Part shown: positions 23,452-30,684 of the stretch, piece by piece | Position numbering within the stretch: position 1 is the first letter of the stretch | How the letters are laid out: every line of letters begins with the position of its first letter | Source of the DNA: VXNE01 sp963665455 | GTDB lineage: Bacteria; Pseudomonadota; Gammaproteobacteria; Pseudomonadales; Azotimanducaceae | NCBI GenBank assembly: GCA_963665455.1 | Contig: OY762279.1 | Coordinates: 1,054,001 to 1,118,000 of the forward strand | Length of the DNA: 64,000 nt | Direction: 5' to 3' | Translations under genes and position numbers: made by a program | Notes under the pieces: model-generated | Told to the model about the DNA's origin: nothing | Database searches by the model: none | What the model saw: the letters and a program-made list of their open reading frames with translations, nothing else

Positions 23452-24141
23452 TCACAAGAGCCCGCGCTCGGCGAACGACACTTGCTTGTCGGCGCTGACG
23501 ACGACGTGATCGACGAGGCGGACGTCCACCTCCTCGAGCAGGTTCGCGATGCGTCCGGTCAACTGGATGTCACTCGATGACGGCTCCGGTACGCCCGAGG
23601 GGTGGTTGTGATAGAGGATCACCCCACAGGCGTTGTGCCGCAGGGAGGACTTGATCACCTCGCGCGGGTACACCGCCGTGCGGTCGACCGAGCCGTAGAA
23701 GAGCTCCTCGTTCTCGATCAAGCGGTTGCGCGCGTCGAGGAACAAGCCACCGAAGACCTCCCGCTGCCGCCGCCCCAGCCGGTAGCGCAGGTAGCGCCGC
23801 GTCGCCGTGGAACCCGACAGCACCTCGCCGGCCGCGACATGTTCCGCGTGGTATCGATCAAGCAGCGCTCGCGCCGCGAGCACCGCGGCGGTCTTCGCCG
23901 GGCCCATGCCCGGACACTCGGCGATGGATGCCGCCGGCGCATCGAACAGGCCCCGCACTCCCCCGAAGCGCGCCAGCAGGAAGGCGGCCAGTTCCACGGC
24001 GTCCCGTGTCGGACCGCCGGTGCGCAGGATCGCGGCCAGCAGCTCGGCATCCGCCAGGGCCGCCGCGCCCCGGACGAGCAGGCGCTCCCGGGGACGCTCC
24101 GCGCCCAGCGCCACGCCATTGGCTCTGTTCCCCGTGGACAT
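23452..24141 (-). CDS. radC: RadC/MPN-domain protein
   Basis: 229-residue RadC family protein: helix-hairpin-helix-like N-terminal part (CPGMGPAKTAAVLAA, 76-90) and a JAB1/MPN metalloprotease-like domain with HNHPSG (178-183) and Asp191, plus a Glu upstream, giving a complete JAMM zinc site. Despite the name it is not an established DNA-repair protein; its biochemical role is unresolved. It diverges from coaBC across 75 bp, the same neighbour as in many gammaproteobacteria. Confidence 0.95.
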   Translation of the reverse strand: MSTGNRANGVALGAERPRERLLVRGAAALADAELLAAILRTGGPTRDAVELAAFLLARFGGVRGLFDAPAASIAECPGMGPAKTAAVLAARALLDRYHAEHVAAGEVLSGSTATRRYLRYRLGRRQREVFGGLFLDARNRLIENEELFYGSVDRTAVYPREVIKSSLRHNACGVILYHNHPSGVPEPSSSDIQLTGRIANLLEEVDVRLVDHVVVSADKQVSFAERGLL

Positions 24142-24216
24142 CTCTGGTATCGTTCCACCCGTCCCTGTTGTGGCAGACGCCTCTCAAGCCGCCCGTTCCA
24201 TCGCGCCGACATCGCC

Positions 24217-25467
24217 ATGCACGGAAAACGCATCATATTGGGCATCAGCGGTGGAATCGCCGCGTATAAAGCCCCAATTCTTGTGCGAGATTTGCTCGCT
24301 CGCGGTGCAGAAATCACTCCGGTTTTGACCCCTGGCGCCGCCCATTTCGTCACCCCGGCGACCCTGCAGGCGGTCTCCGGCGAGCGCGTGCGCGACGATC
24401 TGTGGGACGCGGAGGCCGAGGCCGCGATGGGGCACATCGAGCTCGCACGATGGGCCGACGCCGTGCTCGTCGCCCCGGCCACGGCCCATACAATCGCGCA
24501 GCTCGCGCATGGCGCGGCGGACAATCTGCTGACGACCCTCTGCCTCGCCACGGCCGCTCCGGTGTTCATCGCGCCGGCGATGAACCGCCAGATGTGGGAA
24601 CACCCCGCCGTGCGACGCAACGTCACGCGGCTCGAAGCGGACGGGATGCGCATCCTCGGCCCCGGCGACGGGGACCAAGCATGCGGCGAGACCGGCCCCG
24701 GCCGCATGCTGGAGCCGCAAGAACTCGCGGACGCCCTGGAGGCCCACTTCGCCAAGCCGGAGGGTGCCCCCTCCGCGAGACTCGCCGGCGTGCGCGTGCT
24801 CGTGACCGCGGGACCCACCCGCGAGCACATCGACCCCGTGCGGTTCATCTCGAACCACAGCTCCGGCAAGCAGGGCTACGCGATGGCCGGGGCCGCCCGG
24901 GCCGCCGGCGCCACGGTGACCCTCGTCAGCGGGCCGGTCCACCTAGAGGCACCGGCCGGCGTGCGCCGCGTGGACGTGACGACCGCCCGCGACATGCAGG
25001 CCGCCGTCGCGTCGGAACTGCCGGGCACGGACCTGTTCATCGGGGTGGCCGCCGTCGGCGACTACCGGCCGGCGGAACCGCGGAACCGCAAGATCAAGAA
25101 AGCCGCCATGACGACCGCGGAAATCACCCTGCCCCTCACGGAGAACCCGGACATTCTCGAGTCCGTGGTCGCGAGCGGCTGCCCCTGCGTCGTCGGCTTC
25201 GCCGCCGAAACCCACGACGCGCTAATCCACGCGCGGGAGAAACTCGCCCGGAAGGGCTGTGACGCCATCGTCGTGAACGACGTATCGGACGCGTCGATCG
25301 GCTTCGACAGCAACGAAAACGCCGTCGTGCTCATTCAAGCGTCCGGCGAGACCGTCTTTCCCATGGAGTCGAAGGAGACCCTGGCCGCGAAGCTCGTGGA
25401 CGCCATCGCCACCCTGTACCACGAGCAGCGCGGGCGGGACGCACCCAAGCGCAGTCATCTGGCCTAA
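24217..25467 (+). CDS. coaBC: Bifunctional phosphopantothenoylcysteine decarboxylase/synthetase
   Basis: Two steps of coenzyme A synthesis in one 416-residue protein: CoaB joins cysteine to 4'-phosphopantothenate using CTP, CoaC (FMN) decarboxylates the product. The CoaC half has GISGGIAAYKA (about 10-20), GHIELARWADAV with the catalytic His, PAMNRQMWEHPAV and the substrate-flap CGETGPGRM. The CoaB half from about 190 has VLVTAGPTREHIDPVRFISNHSSGKQG, VAAVGDYRPA, KIKK and NDVS. In many relatives dut follows; here algC follows after 20 bp and dut is absent. Confidence 0.97.
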   Translation: MHGKRIILGISGGIAAYKAPILVRDLLARGAEITPVLTPGAAHFVTPATLQAVSGERVRDDLWDAEAEAAMGHIELARWADAVLVAPATAHTIAQLAHGAADNLLTTLCLATAAPVFIAPAMNRQMWEHPAVRRNVTRLEADGMRILGPGDGDQACGETGPGRMLEPQELADALEAHFAKPEGAPSARLAGVRVLVTAGPTREHIDPVRFISNHSSGKQGYAMAGAARAAGATVTLVSGPVHLEAPAGVRRVDVTTARDMQAAVASELPGTDLFIGVAAVGDYRPAEPRNRKIKKAAMTTAEITLPLTENPDILESVVASGCPCVVGFAAETHDALIHAREKLARKGCDAIVVNDVSDASIGFDSNENAVVLIQASGETVFPMESKETLAAKLVDAIATLYHEQRGRDAPKRSHLA

Positions 25468-25487
25468 GCACACGGGAACGCAGCCGC

Positions 25488-26858
25488 ATGGGCATCCATC
25501 CCGACATCTTCCGTGCCTACGACATTCGCGGCGTCGTGGACGTGGGCCTGGGCGAGGAGACCGTGTATCTCATCGGCCGCGCCTTCGCCGCCGAGGCCCG
25601 GGGGCAGGGGCAAGCCCGGGTGGCCATCGGCGGGGACGGCCGCCACTCGACCCCGCGCCTGCGCGCCGCGCTGACGCGGGGCCTGACCGAGGGGGGCTGC
25701 AACGTCACCGACGTGGGGCGCGTGCCCACGCCGCTCCTCTACTACGCCACCCACGTGCTCGGCACCGGCACGGGCGTGATGATCACCGGGTCGCACAACC
25801 CGTCCGAGTACAACGGCCTGAAGATGATGATCGGCGGCAGGACGCTCGCCGAAGGCGCGATCCAGGCGCTGCGGGAACGCATCGAGCGCCGCGACTTCTC
25901 GACGGGGGAGGGCACCATCGACACCCGGGACCTGATCGAGCACTACATCGAGCGCGTCGTCGGCGACATTCCGCTACGCCGCCCGCTCAAGGTGGCGATC
26001 GACTGCGGCAACGGGGTCGCGGGCACCGTCGCGCCGGTGCTATACGAGCGCATGGGGTGCGAAGTCGTCGGACTCTATACGGACGTGGACGGCGACTTCC
26101 CCAACCATCACCCCGATCCGGCGGAGCCCGACAATCTGGTGGACCTCGTCGATCTGGTCCAGCGGACCGGCGCGGACATCGGACTCGCCTTCGACGGCGA
26201 CGCCGACCGGCTCGGCGTCGTCACGAACGCCGGCACGATCATCTGGCCCGACCGGCTGTTGATGCTCCTCGCCAAGGACATGCTGCGCCGAAATCCCGGG
26301 GCCCGCGTGGTCTACGACGTCAAGTGCACCCAACGCCTGCGGGAGGCGATCGCCGCTTGTGGTGGCGAGCCCATCATGTGCCGCACGGGACATTCCCACA
26401 TCAAGGCGAAGCTTCGCGAAACCGGCGCGCTGCTCGGCGGCGAGTTCAGCGGCCATCTCTGCTTCGCCGAGGGTTGGTACGGCTTCGACGACGCGCTCTA
26501 CGGCGGTGCCCGCCTGCTCGCCATCGCGAGCCGCGTCGAAGCCACCGTCGAGGATCTCTTCGACGAGTTCCCGGCGACGTGCGTCACGCCGGAGATCAAG
26601 GTACCCACGTCCGAGTCGGAGAAGTTCCAGATCGTGGACCGCCTCGCGGCGACGGCGGATTTCGGGACGGGCGAGATCACGGCCATCGACGGCATTCGCG
26701 TCGACTATCCCGACGGCTTCGGCCTCGTGCGCGCCTCGAACACAAGCCCCGTGCTCAGCCTGCGGTTCGAGGCCGACACCCCCGCCGCGCTCGCCCGCAT
26801 TCGTGGCAAGTTCCAGACCGAGTTGGCGGCCATCGACACCGCCTTACGCTTCGGGTGA
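25488..26858 (+). CDS. algC: Phosphomannomutase/phosphoglucomutase
   Basis: Alpha-D-phosphohexomutase, 456 residues, most like the dual-specificity AlgC/PMM-PGM of pseudomonads, which supplies sugar nucleotides for LPS and exopolysaccharide. FRAYDIRG (8-15), the phosphoserine loop TGSHNP (100-105, Ser102), the metal loop DGDADR (236-241), the sugar-binding GEFSGH and the phosphate-binding RASNTSPVLSLRFE region are all in order. It lacks the long N-terminal membrane extension seen in some pseudomonads. argB follows eight bases later. Confidence 0.93.
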   Translation: MGIHPDIFRAYDIRGVVDVGLGEETVYLIGRAFAAEARGQGQARVAIGGDGRHSTPRLRAALTRGLTEGGCNVTDVGRVPTPLLYYATHVLGTGTGVMITGSHNPSEYNGLKMMIGGRTLAEGAIQALRERIERRDFSTGEGTIDTRDLIEHYIERVVGDIPLRRPLKVAIDCGNGVAGTVAPVLYERMGCEVVGLYTDVDGDFPNHHPDPAEPDNLVDLVDLVQRTGADIGLAFDGDADRLGVVTNAGTIIWPDRLLMLLAKDMLRRNPGARVVYDVKCTQRLREAIAACGGEPIMCRTGHSHIKAKLRETGALLGGEFSGHLCFAEGWYGFDDALYGGARLLAIASRVEATVEDLFDEFPATCVTPEIKVPTSESEKFQIVDRLAATADFGTGEITAIDGIRVDYPDGFGLVRASNTSPVLSLRFEADTPAALARIRGKFQTELAAIDTALRFG

Positions 26859-26865
26859 GCGGACG

Positions 26866-27741
26866 ATGACCCGCGAAACCACGGCGCGCGTCCTGATCGA
26901 GGCGCTGCCCTACATCCAGCAGTTCCACGGCTCCACCATCGTCATCAAGTACGGCGGCAACGCGATGGTGGACGAGACCTTGAAGCACGCCTTCGCGCGG
27001 GATGTCGTGTTGATGAAGCTCGTGGGCATGAACCCCATCGTCGTGCACGGCGGCGGGCCCCAGATCGGCGAGCTGCTGGCGAGGCTCGACATCGAGACCC
27101 ACTTCGTCGACGGCATGCGCGTGACGGACTCCGACACCATGGACGTGGTGCAGATGGTGCTCGGGGGCCTCGTCAACAAGGAGATCGTCTCCCTCATCAA
27201 TGCCGAGGGCGGCCGGGCCGTCGGCGTCACCGGCAAGGACGGGGGCCTCATCAAGGCCCGCCAACTGACGCTGACCCGGGAGCGGCCCGAGCTCAAGGCA
27301 CCGGAGATCATCGATATCGGCCACGTCGGGGAGGTCGCCGAGGTGGACAGCGGCGTGCTCGACGCCCTGACGGCGCGGGACTTCATCCCGGTGATCGCCC
27401 CCATCGGCGTCGGGCCGGACGGCGCGTCCTACAACATCAACGCGGATCTGGTCGCGAGCGCCGTCGCCGGGCATCTCCAGGCCCACAAGCTCGTGTTGCT
27501 GACGAACACGCCCGGCATCCTGGACGCCGACGGCGCGGCGCTCGGCACCGCTTCCCAGGATGAGGTGGAGGCCATGATTGCCTCGGGGACGATCGCCGGC
27601 GGCATGCTCCCCAAGGCCCGCTGCGCCCTGGACGCCATGGCCGCCGGCGTCACGCACGCGCAGATCATCGATGGGCGGGTGCCGCATGCGACGCTGTTGG
27701 AGATTTTCACCGACGGCGGGGTGGGGACGCAGATCCTCTGA
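26866..27741 (+). CDS. argB: N-acetylglutamate kinase
   Basis: Second step of arginine biosynthesis; 291 residues. The amino-acid kinase fold shows VIKYGGNAM (about 23-31), VVHGGGPQIG with the phosphate-binding Gly triplet, NKEIVSLIN, GVTGKDGGLI, YNINADLVASAVAG and TNTPGILD. An N-terminal helix of about 20 residues precedes the core, as in the arginine-inhibited hexameric type, which suggests feedback inhibition by arginine, though I cannot confirm that from sequence alone. It converges on pyrE with an 18-bp gap. Confidence 0.96.
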   Translation: MTRETTARVLIEALPYIQQFHGSTIVIKYGGNAMVDETLKHAFARDVVLMKLVGMNPIVVHGGGPQIGELLARLDIETHFVDGMRVTDSDTMDVVQMVLGGLVNKEIVSLINAEGGRAVGVTGKDGGLIKARQLTLTRERPELKAPEIIDIGHVGEVAEVDSGVLDALTARDFIPVIAPIGVGPDGASYNINADLVASAVAGHLQAHKLVLLTNTPGILDADGAALGTASQDEVEAMIASGTIAGGMLPKARCALDAMAAGVTHAQIIDGRVPHATLLEIFTDGGVGTQIL

Positions 27742-27759
27742 CCGCCGTCGCCGAGGGAC

Positions 27760-28410
27760 TCAGTCCGTCGCGCAGTACCGGCTCCGGTAGGCGGACACCG
27801 CATCGAGGCGACGACGCGCTTCGGGGTCTTCCCCCAAGACGCCCAAGACGTCCTCCAACCGCGCGACGCTCCGCACCGGCACGCCGAGCCGATGCTCCAA
27901 GTCCTCCACCGCGGTCGCCCCTCCGGCCACGCGTTCCCGCCGGTCCATGGCGATGACGACACCGACCACGCGCCCACCGGCCGCCTCGATGAACTCGCAG
28001 GCTTCGACCTTCGCGGCACCATCCGTGATCGTGTCGTCCACCACGACCACCCGGCGGCCCGCCATCGGGCTCCCGACCAGCCGCCCCCCCTCTCCGTGGC
28101 TCTTCGCCTCCTTGCGGTTGAAGGCGACCCCAACGTTCACGCCATCATTTCGCGCCAAGGCCACCGCCGCGGCCACGGCGATGGGAATGCCCTTGTAGGC
28201 GGGACCAAAGAGCACCTCGGGCACCTCGGGCAAACGTAGCGCCAAGGACGCATAGGCGGCCCCGAGGCGGTCGAACGCCACGCCGTTGTCGATGGCCCCC
28301 AAGTTGAAGAAGTAGGGACTCCGCCGTCCCGACTTGAGTTCGAACTCGCCGAACTGCAGCACGTCCTCGTCGATCATCCAACGTACGAACGCGGCGGCGT
28401 CCACCGTCAC
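27760..28410 (-). CDS. pyrE: Orotate phosphoribosyltransferase
   Basis: Fifth step of de novo pyrimidine synthesis: orotate plus PRPP gives OMP. The GTG at 28410 overlaps the rph stop (GTGA); 216 residues against 213 in E. coli. LKSGRRSPYFFNLG, LFGPAYKGIPIA, FNRKEAKSHGEGG (mobile catalytic loop) and the PRPP motif VVVVDDTITDGAA are all visible. The rph-pyrE order and coupling are as in enterobacteria. Confidence 0.96.
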   Translation of the reverse strand: MTVDAAAFVRWMIDEDVLQFGEFELKSGRRSPYFFNLGAIDNGVAFDRLGAAYASLALRLPEVPEVLFGPAYKGIPIAVAAAVALARNDGVNVGVAFNRKEAKSHGEGGRLVGSPMAGRRVVVVDDTITDGAAKVEACEFIEAAGGRVVGVVIAMDRRERVAGGATAVEDLEHRLGVPVRSVARLEDVLGVLGEDPEARRRLDAVSAYRSRYCATD

Positions 28411-29108
28411 ATCCCAAGCGCGCGGCGCTGCTCGCTGAAGAGAGTCTCGATGCCGCCTTCGGCCAAGGCGAGCATCTCGGAGAGCGTCTCCCGGGAGAAG
28501 GGCGCGCCCTCCGCGGTGCCCTGGACCTCTATGAAGCCCTGGCCCTCGATCATCACGACGTTCATGTCCGTCCCGGCCTTGGAGTCCTCCGGGTAGTCGA
28601 GGTCGAGCACGGGCACGCCCCGGAACACGCCCACCGACACGGATGCGACGAGGGCCGAGAACGCCTCCGGGGCCACTTTCCGCACGGCGTCCGCGAGCGC
28701 CACGCAACCCCCCGTGATCGAGGCCGTGCGCGTGCCGCCGTCCGCCTGCAACACGTCGCAGTCGATGCGGATGGTGCGCTCGCCCAAGCGATCAAGATTC
28801 ACGGCGGCGCGCAGGGAGCGGCCGATGAGGCGCTGGATCTCCACCGTGCGGCCACCCTGCTTGCCCCGGGTCGCCTCCCGGTCCGTGCGGGTGTGGGTCG
28901 AACCGGGGAGCATGCCGTATTCGGAGGTGATCCAGCCCTTGCCGGACCCCCGGCGGAACGGCGGCACCCGGTCCTCGATGCTCGCCGTGCAGAGGACGCG
29001 GGTGTCCCCAAACGCCACCAGGACAGAGCCGGCCGGGTGCTTGGTGAAGCCCCGCTCGATCTCCACCACGCGCAGTTCATCGGGCGCTCGTCCACTCGGC
29101 CGCCGCAC
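28407..29108 (-). CDS. rph: RNase PH
   Basis: Phosphorolytic 3'-5' exoribonuclease that trims tRNA 3' ends and some rRNA. GTG 29108 has a strong GGGAGGGAG ribosome site and gives 233 residues (functional E. coli form 238). GFTKHPAGSVLVAFGDTRVLCTASIE, GWITSEYGMLPGSTHTR, RTVEIQRLIGRSLRAAV, IDCDVLQADGGTRTASITGG and DLDYPEDSKA.TDMN are the family blocks, so the gene appears intact (unlike the frameshifted E. coli K-12 copy). A longer upstream frame has no family sequence. Confidence 0.96.
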   Translation of the reverse strand: MRRPSGRAPDELRVVEIERGFTKHPAGSVLVAFGDTRVLCTASIEDRVPPFRRGSGKGWITSEYGMLPGSTHTRTDREATRGKQGGRTVEIQRLIGRSLRAAVNLDRLGERTIRIDCDVLQADGGTRTASITGGCVALADAVRKVAPEAFSALVASVSVGVFRGVPVLDLDYPEDSKAGTDMNVVMIEGQGFIEVQGTAEGAPFSRETLSEMLALAEGGIETLFSEQRRALGM

Positions 29109-29139
29109 CGTTCGCTCCCTCCCCAACGTTCGCCGCGCG

Positions 29140-29145
29140 ATTATA
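29140..29145 (-). promoter_or_regulatory. -10 element for rph-pyrE
   Basis: A perfect TATAAT on the minus strand, 32 bp from the rph GTG. The -35 position shows no good match. Confidence 0.55.
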
Positions 29146-29179
29146 CGCGGCGACACCCAACGAGCCGGCCCCGTGGCGC

Positions 29180-29185
29180 TAGAAT
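29180..29185 (+). promoter_or_regulatory. -10 element for yicC, predicting a leaderless start
   Basis: TAGAAT (five of six) ends seven bases before the yicC ATG at 29193, so transcription would begin at or next to the start codon. There is no room for a Shine-Dalgarno. The -35 is weak. Confidence 0.45.
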
Positions 29186-29192
29186 CCCACCC

Positions 29193-30047
29193 ATGATTTC
29201 GAGCATGACCGCGTTCGGCAAATTCGAATCCCCAGCGCTTTCCTGGGAGGTTCGCTCCGTGAATCACCGGTATCTGGAGGTGAGCTTCCGGCTGCCCGAA
29301 GGACTACGAAACCTCGAGCCCGCCCTGCGCGACCACACGCGCGGAGCCCTCGGCAGGGGCAAGGTCGACGCGACGTTGCGCCTCGCGGAAGCCGAGGCCG
29401 GCTTCGCGGTGCGCATCCACCGCCCGAACCTGCTCAAGCTCCTCGCCACCCTCGAACAGGTGCGCCGGGACGCGCCCGAGATCGGCCATCCCGACCCCCT
29501 TGAACTGCTGCGCTGGCCCGGCGTGCTGGAGAGCGCCCCGACGGACGCGGCCGTGGCCTTGGACGCGGACGTCCGGTCCGGCTTCGAGGCGGCCATCGAA
29601 CAGCTCATCGCCCAGCGTCGGCGCGAAGGGCAGGGCATCGACGCCATCTTGTGGGCCAAGCTGGCCGAGGTCGAGGCGATCGTGTCGGAAATCCGCGGGT
29701 TGACGGCCTCCCAGTCCACGCGGATTCGGGACAAGCTACAACGCCGCATCGCCGACCTGGTCGAGCAGGCCGATCCGCGGCGTTTCGAGCAGGAAGTCGC
29801 CGTGCTTGCGCAGCGCGCGGACGTGGCCGAGGAACTCGACCGCCTCGTGCTCCACGTCGAGGGCTGCCGCACCAGCCTGGGCGCGGAGGGTCCCCAGGGC
29901 CGGCGCCTGGACTTCCTGATGCAGGAGCTGACCCGGGAGGCCAACACCGTGGCCTCCAAGGCCGTGCTGCCGGACTGCGCCCGCCGCGCCGTCGATCTCA
30001 AGGTCGTCATCGAGCAGATGCGCGAACAGGTGCAGAACGTCGAGTGA
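29193..30047 (+). CDS. yicC: YicC family endoribonuclease
   Basis: 284-residue YicC protein, a toroidal endoribonuclease that in E. coli acts on the small RNA RyhB. ISSMTAFGKFE, SWEVRSVNHRYLEVSFRLPEGLR and VDATLRL form the N-terminal YicC domain; the C-terminal DUF1732 block includes RADVAEELDRLVLHV, GRRLDFLMQELTREANTVASK and VDLKVVIEQMREQVQN. A -10 sits seven bases before the ATG, so its mRNA may be leaderless. gmk follows with a 4-bp overlap, the usual yicC-gmk pair. Confidence 0.95.
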   Translation: MISSMTAFGKFESPALSWEVRSVNHRYLEVSFRLPEGLRNLEPALRDHTRGALGRGKVDATLRLAEAEAGFAVRIHRPNLLKLLATLEQVRRDAPEIGHPDPLELLRWPGVLESAPTDAAVALDADVRSGFEAAIEQLIAQRRREGQGIDAILWAKLAEVEAIVSEIRGLTASQSTRIRDKLQRRIADLVEQADPRRFEQEVAVLAQRADVAEELDRLVLHVEGCRTSLGAEGPQGRRLDFLMQELTREANTVASKAVLPDCARRAVDLKVVIEQMREQVQNVE

Positions 30048-30661
30048 GCGGGCTGCTCATCGTGGTTTCCGCCCCCTCCGGCGCCGGCAAGACCAGTCTC
30101 GTCCGCGCGCTCGTCGAGCGGGACTCCAACCTGGAGGTGTCCGTCTCCTACACGACCCGGCCCCGGCGGCCCGCCGAGGTGGACGGCAGGGACTATCGGT
30201 TCGTCGATCAGGCGACGTTCAACGCCATGGCCCGGGGCGGCGACCTGCTGGAGTACGCGACAAACTTCGGGTACGACTACGGAACGTCGCAGGCGCGGGT
30301 ACAGGAAGCCCAGGCAGCCGGGCGGGACGTCGTCCTGGAGATCGACTGGCAGGGCGCGCGGCAGGTGCGGGCGCAACTCGAACGCGCCATCGGCGTATTC
30401 GTGCTGCCGCCCTCCCGCGAAGCCCTGCGCGCGAGACTCGAAGGGAGGGGCCAGGACGGTCCCGAAGTCATCGAACTCCGCATGCGTCAGGCCATCGACG
30501 ACATGACGCATTGCGCGGAGTTCGACTACGCCATCGTCAACGACGACTTCGACGACGCCGTGGGCGCCCTCGCCGGCATCGTAGCGGCCGAGCGGCGCGG
30601 CGAGCGGGCGCGGGTGCCCGACGTCGCGGGCCTCCTCGCGGAGTTGCTCGCTACACGCTGA
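30044..30661 (+). CDS. gmk: Guanylate kinase
   Basis: ATP:GMP phosphotransferase, essential for GTP and dGTP synthesis. GTG 30044 overlaps the yicC stop; 205 residues (E. coli 207). P-loop APSGAGKTSL (10-19), GMP-binding SVSYTTRPRRPAEVDGRDYRF, EYATNFGYDYGTS, LEIDWQGARQVR and DFDYAIVNDDF-type end (EFDYAIVNDD). In related genomes rpoZ follows directly; here 3.5 kb of accessory genes intervene. Confidence 0.97.
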   Translation: MSGLLIVVSAPSGAGKTSLVRALVERDSNLEVSVSYTTRPRRPAEVDGRDYRFVDQATFNAMARGGDLLEYATNFGYDYGTSQARVQEAQAAGRDVVLEIDWQGARQVRAQLERAIGVFVLPPSREALRARLEGRGQDGPEVIELRMRQAIDDMTHCAEFDYAIVNDDFDDAVGALAGIVAAERRGERARVPDVAGLLAELLATR

Positions 30662-30684
30662 CGCGGCGACCCCGAGGTTCCCCT

